From assembly GCA_013350335.1 (NCBI GenBank), contig CM023537.1, positions 52,013,214 to 52,077,213 on the forward strand: a stretch of DNA of 64,000 bases, written 5' to 3'. Position numbers and translations under genes: made by a program. Under the pieces are notes generated by a model. The model searched no databases and had not been told where the DNA came from. It worked only from the letters and a program-made list of their open reading frames with translations. This DNA comes from Chimonanthus salicifolius. Its lineage: Eukaryota > Streptophyta > Magnoliopsida > Laurales > Calycanthaceae. How positions within the stretch are numbered: the first letter of the stretch is position 1; each line of letters begins with the position of its first letter. This document shows, one piece after another, positions 62,080 to 64,000 of this stretch.

Positions 62080-64000
62080 CTGATTGTGAACATAAACATG
62101 TTATTGTTCACTTACATAATTCAGTGCATGCAATCCAAAAATAAACAAGCTAAACACCAAACTTCTGAAATGCTTAATTTTCAAAATTGAATATAATTTT
62201 GTATCCATTCAATTATGAGAATAGGATTCAGATCAAATAAAATTGAACCTGATTTTGAGAGAGAAAAAAAGTCAAATGTAGACATGATGTGGGATTGTTG
62301 GTGCTATTTTGTTTTATCTTAAAATGTTAAAAGTAGGATTAAGAATGGGGAAGATAACCAATGTTGGATTTTGACCTGAATTTGGATGTATATTAGTCTT
62401 GATCTTGGATGAGGACTTGATTTGAATATCCATTTAAACTGGATGTGGTTGTCAAACGGTCATGTCATATTCAAATATATCAAATAGATTTTAAGATCAG
62501 TAGGACTGCAAATTTGCTTTGTACCAACTAGGCCCGGTCATGGTCTCGCTTTGCCAAAAAAGAAGAAGAAGAAGCCTGAGCACGTCTGATGCCCGGTGGG
62601 CTTTTAAAGTCAAAGCTCCAAGCCCATCGTTCGAAACCCATGTATTTTGCATCTTGAATTTTATTTTTTTAAATTTTACTTTGTAACTTGAAAATCTAAA
62701 AGTACATATTTAAATTAGACTTAAGACCTATCATTTAAAATTTCACCCCAAAAAACTCAATTCTTATTCACTTGATGTTTAATAGTCAAAAGTTACCATG
62801 TCCTTGAAAAGATTCATACCTGGTGATTTCGATCATTAAGATCGAGAGAGTAGAAATTGACTTTTGGGATCAAATTTTAAGTATGTGTAAGTCGATAAGT
62901 CTTCTTCAATCTTTAAAGTTGAAATTGGGCTTGGGCTAGTCAAGTAAAGACTGACTACCAGCAAGAGAAAACGGATGCGCTAACGCACAATGGATTTCGT
63001 GCAGCTCTCCCTTGCTTAAATTAAAAGCCTGAGATTAGCCTTTTGGACAAAAATCTTATCAAATTATTTATTTAAGTTCCGGTATGGACCGATCCCAGAC
63101 CAATATTTAGACAAATGAACACCCCTAGTAACCAACCTATTTACATCTCTTTTCTGCATGGATTTGATCTCATGGTGGTCGTTTACCTTAATGATCTGAT
63201 TGGTACTCAAATTAAATAACATGATTTTGAAGTTGATATGGTGAGTCCAAGATGGAGGAGATAATTGAAAATAATATAAAATATTAATGGCAAGGTGCAA
63301 GAAGATGGATGGTGTTAAAAAAAGGGATGTGTCTCTATCTTTTCAATTATTTCCTTTTATGTCATTATAACCTATTTATATCATTTTGATCATAATAAAA
63401 AGTATTTCTCCTAAATCAGCTGGGACTAAGAGGTTTTGCTTTCCCCAATTTGAAACCAATGTTGTTGGTTTGATATCTCCTCAAAATGAATACTCTTATC
63501 TCCATTTCCATTAGAGTTTTTACCATTTGGTGTCAAAGCCTTATTTCCATCTTTATTTTATTACTATCTTGTTTCATTTTAGTTGTTTTATTTTAAAATT
63601 TTGAATTTGTAAGGAAGGCTCTCGAAAGGCTTATGAACTTCTCTCCAACATCCTTTAACTCTTTTAAAATGCACTGAGACAACTATTTTAAGACAATTCT
63701 AAAATGTATGTAAACAATTAATTGGGACAGATAAAATATTATACAAAAAAACTAAACGTTTGAAGAAGAGGAAAAGGAGGCGGCCATTTGCAGCCATCGA
63801 CACTGTAGACCATAATATTCTCTTCTCTTATTATTGTTATTTCTGGGTGATGCCAAACAAAACAAGTAAAAGGAGGAAAAGAGAGGGTGACATACGTTCT
63901 AGTGAGGCCAAGGTTGATTCTTTCAAATCTTCCAAAGGACTTCAACGAAACAGAATAGGAAAACCCAAATTCAGCTTCAATTTGATTCAAACTAGAGAGA
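62080..64000. other. Upstream or intronic sequence of the GT61 gene and right edge
   Basis: No upstream GT61 exon with a membrane anchor was recognised. 62525-62640 has GGCCCGGTCATGG and GATGCCCGGTGGGCTTTT words typical of hAT MITEs, without definable ends. The rest is AT-rich and shows nothing I can name. Confidence 0.4.

Overview
This is a 64 kb piece of a flowering-plant nuclear genome. The genes have spliced exons with GT...AG introns, some several kilobases long. Between and inside them lie plant-type Ty1/copia and L1-like retrotransposon remains, hAT- and Mutator-like miniature elements, long AT-rich stretches and microsatellites. I cannot name the species. The long TE-filled introns would fit many woody or early-diverging angiosperms, but that is only a guess.

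Layout. 1-21.6 kb is gene-poor. It holds a hAT-type MITE (1955-2160), a foldback element packed with CATTCGAATG palindromes and flanked by a perfect 8-bp duplication (3621-4788), a decayed but nearly complete Ty1/copia element on the minus strand (7528-12180, LTRs of 228 bp), a Mutator-like MITE (15213-15541), a hAT MITE with a perfect 8-bp duplication (18453-18830) and SINE-like scraps. 21.7-44.1 kb is one gene on the plus strand: an OSCA/CSC1-like hyperosmolality- or mechanically gated cation channel with a 5' UTR intron and 11 coding exons (24048-43597, 774 aa), which I joined exon by exon in frame. Its introns contain a TRIM retroelement, LINE 3' ends, tRNA-like (SINE-like) units and many short tandem duplications. 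One of these has copied the acceptor and first half of coding exon 2.

48.06-57.52 kb is a second plus-strand gene: a 199-aa DUF1068-type protein with one membrane anchor and a coiled coil, including a 24-nt microexon. Its 7.5 kb intron 2 carries a LINE C-terminal fragment, a truncated copia element interrupted by a 1.3 kb TIR element, and a hAT element. 58.1-60.9 kb is a large inverted duplication. Both arms carry the same broken fragment of a coiled-coil (USO1/NT-C2-like) gene, and the left arm also carries a PAN-domain fragment of a G-type lectin receptor kinase. 60.9-62.1 kb is the C-terminal exon of a GT61 glycosyltransferase on the minus strand, with one frameshift.

The OSCA channel, the DUF1068 protein and the GT61 enzyme have no evident common pathway and are simply neighbours. 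The most unusual features are the duplicated splice acceptor/exon in the OSCA gene, the chimeric gene-fragment palindrome at 58-61 kb, the CATTCGAATG foldback element and the density of 50-380 bp tandem duplications in the OSCA introns.
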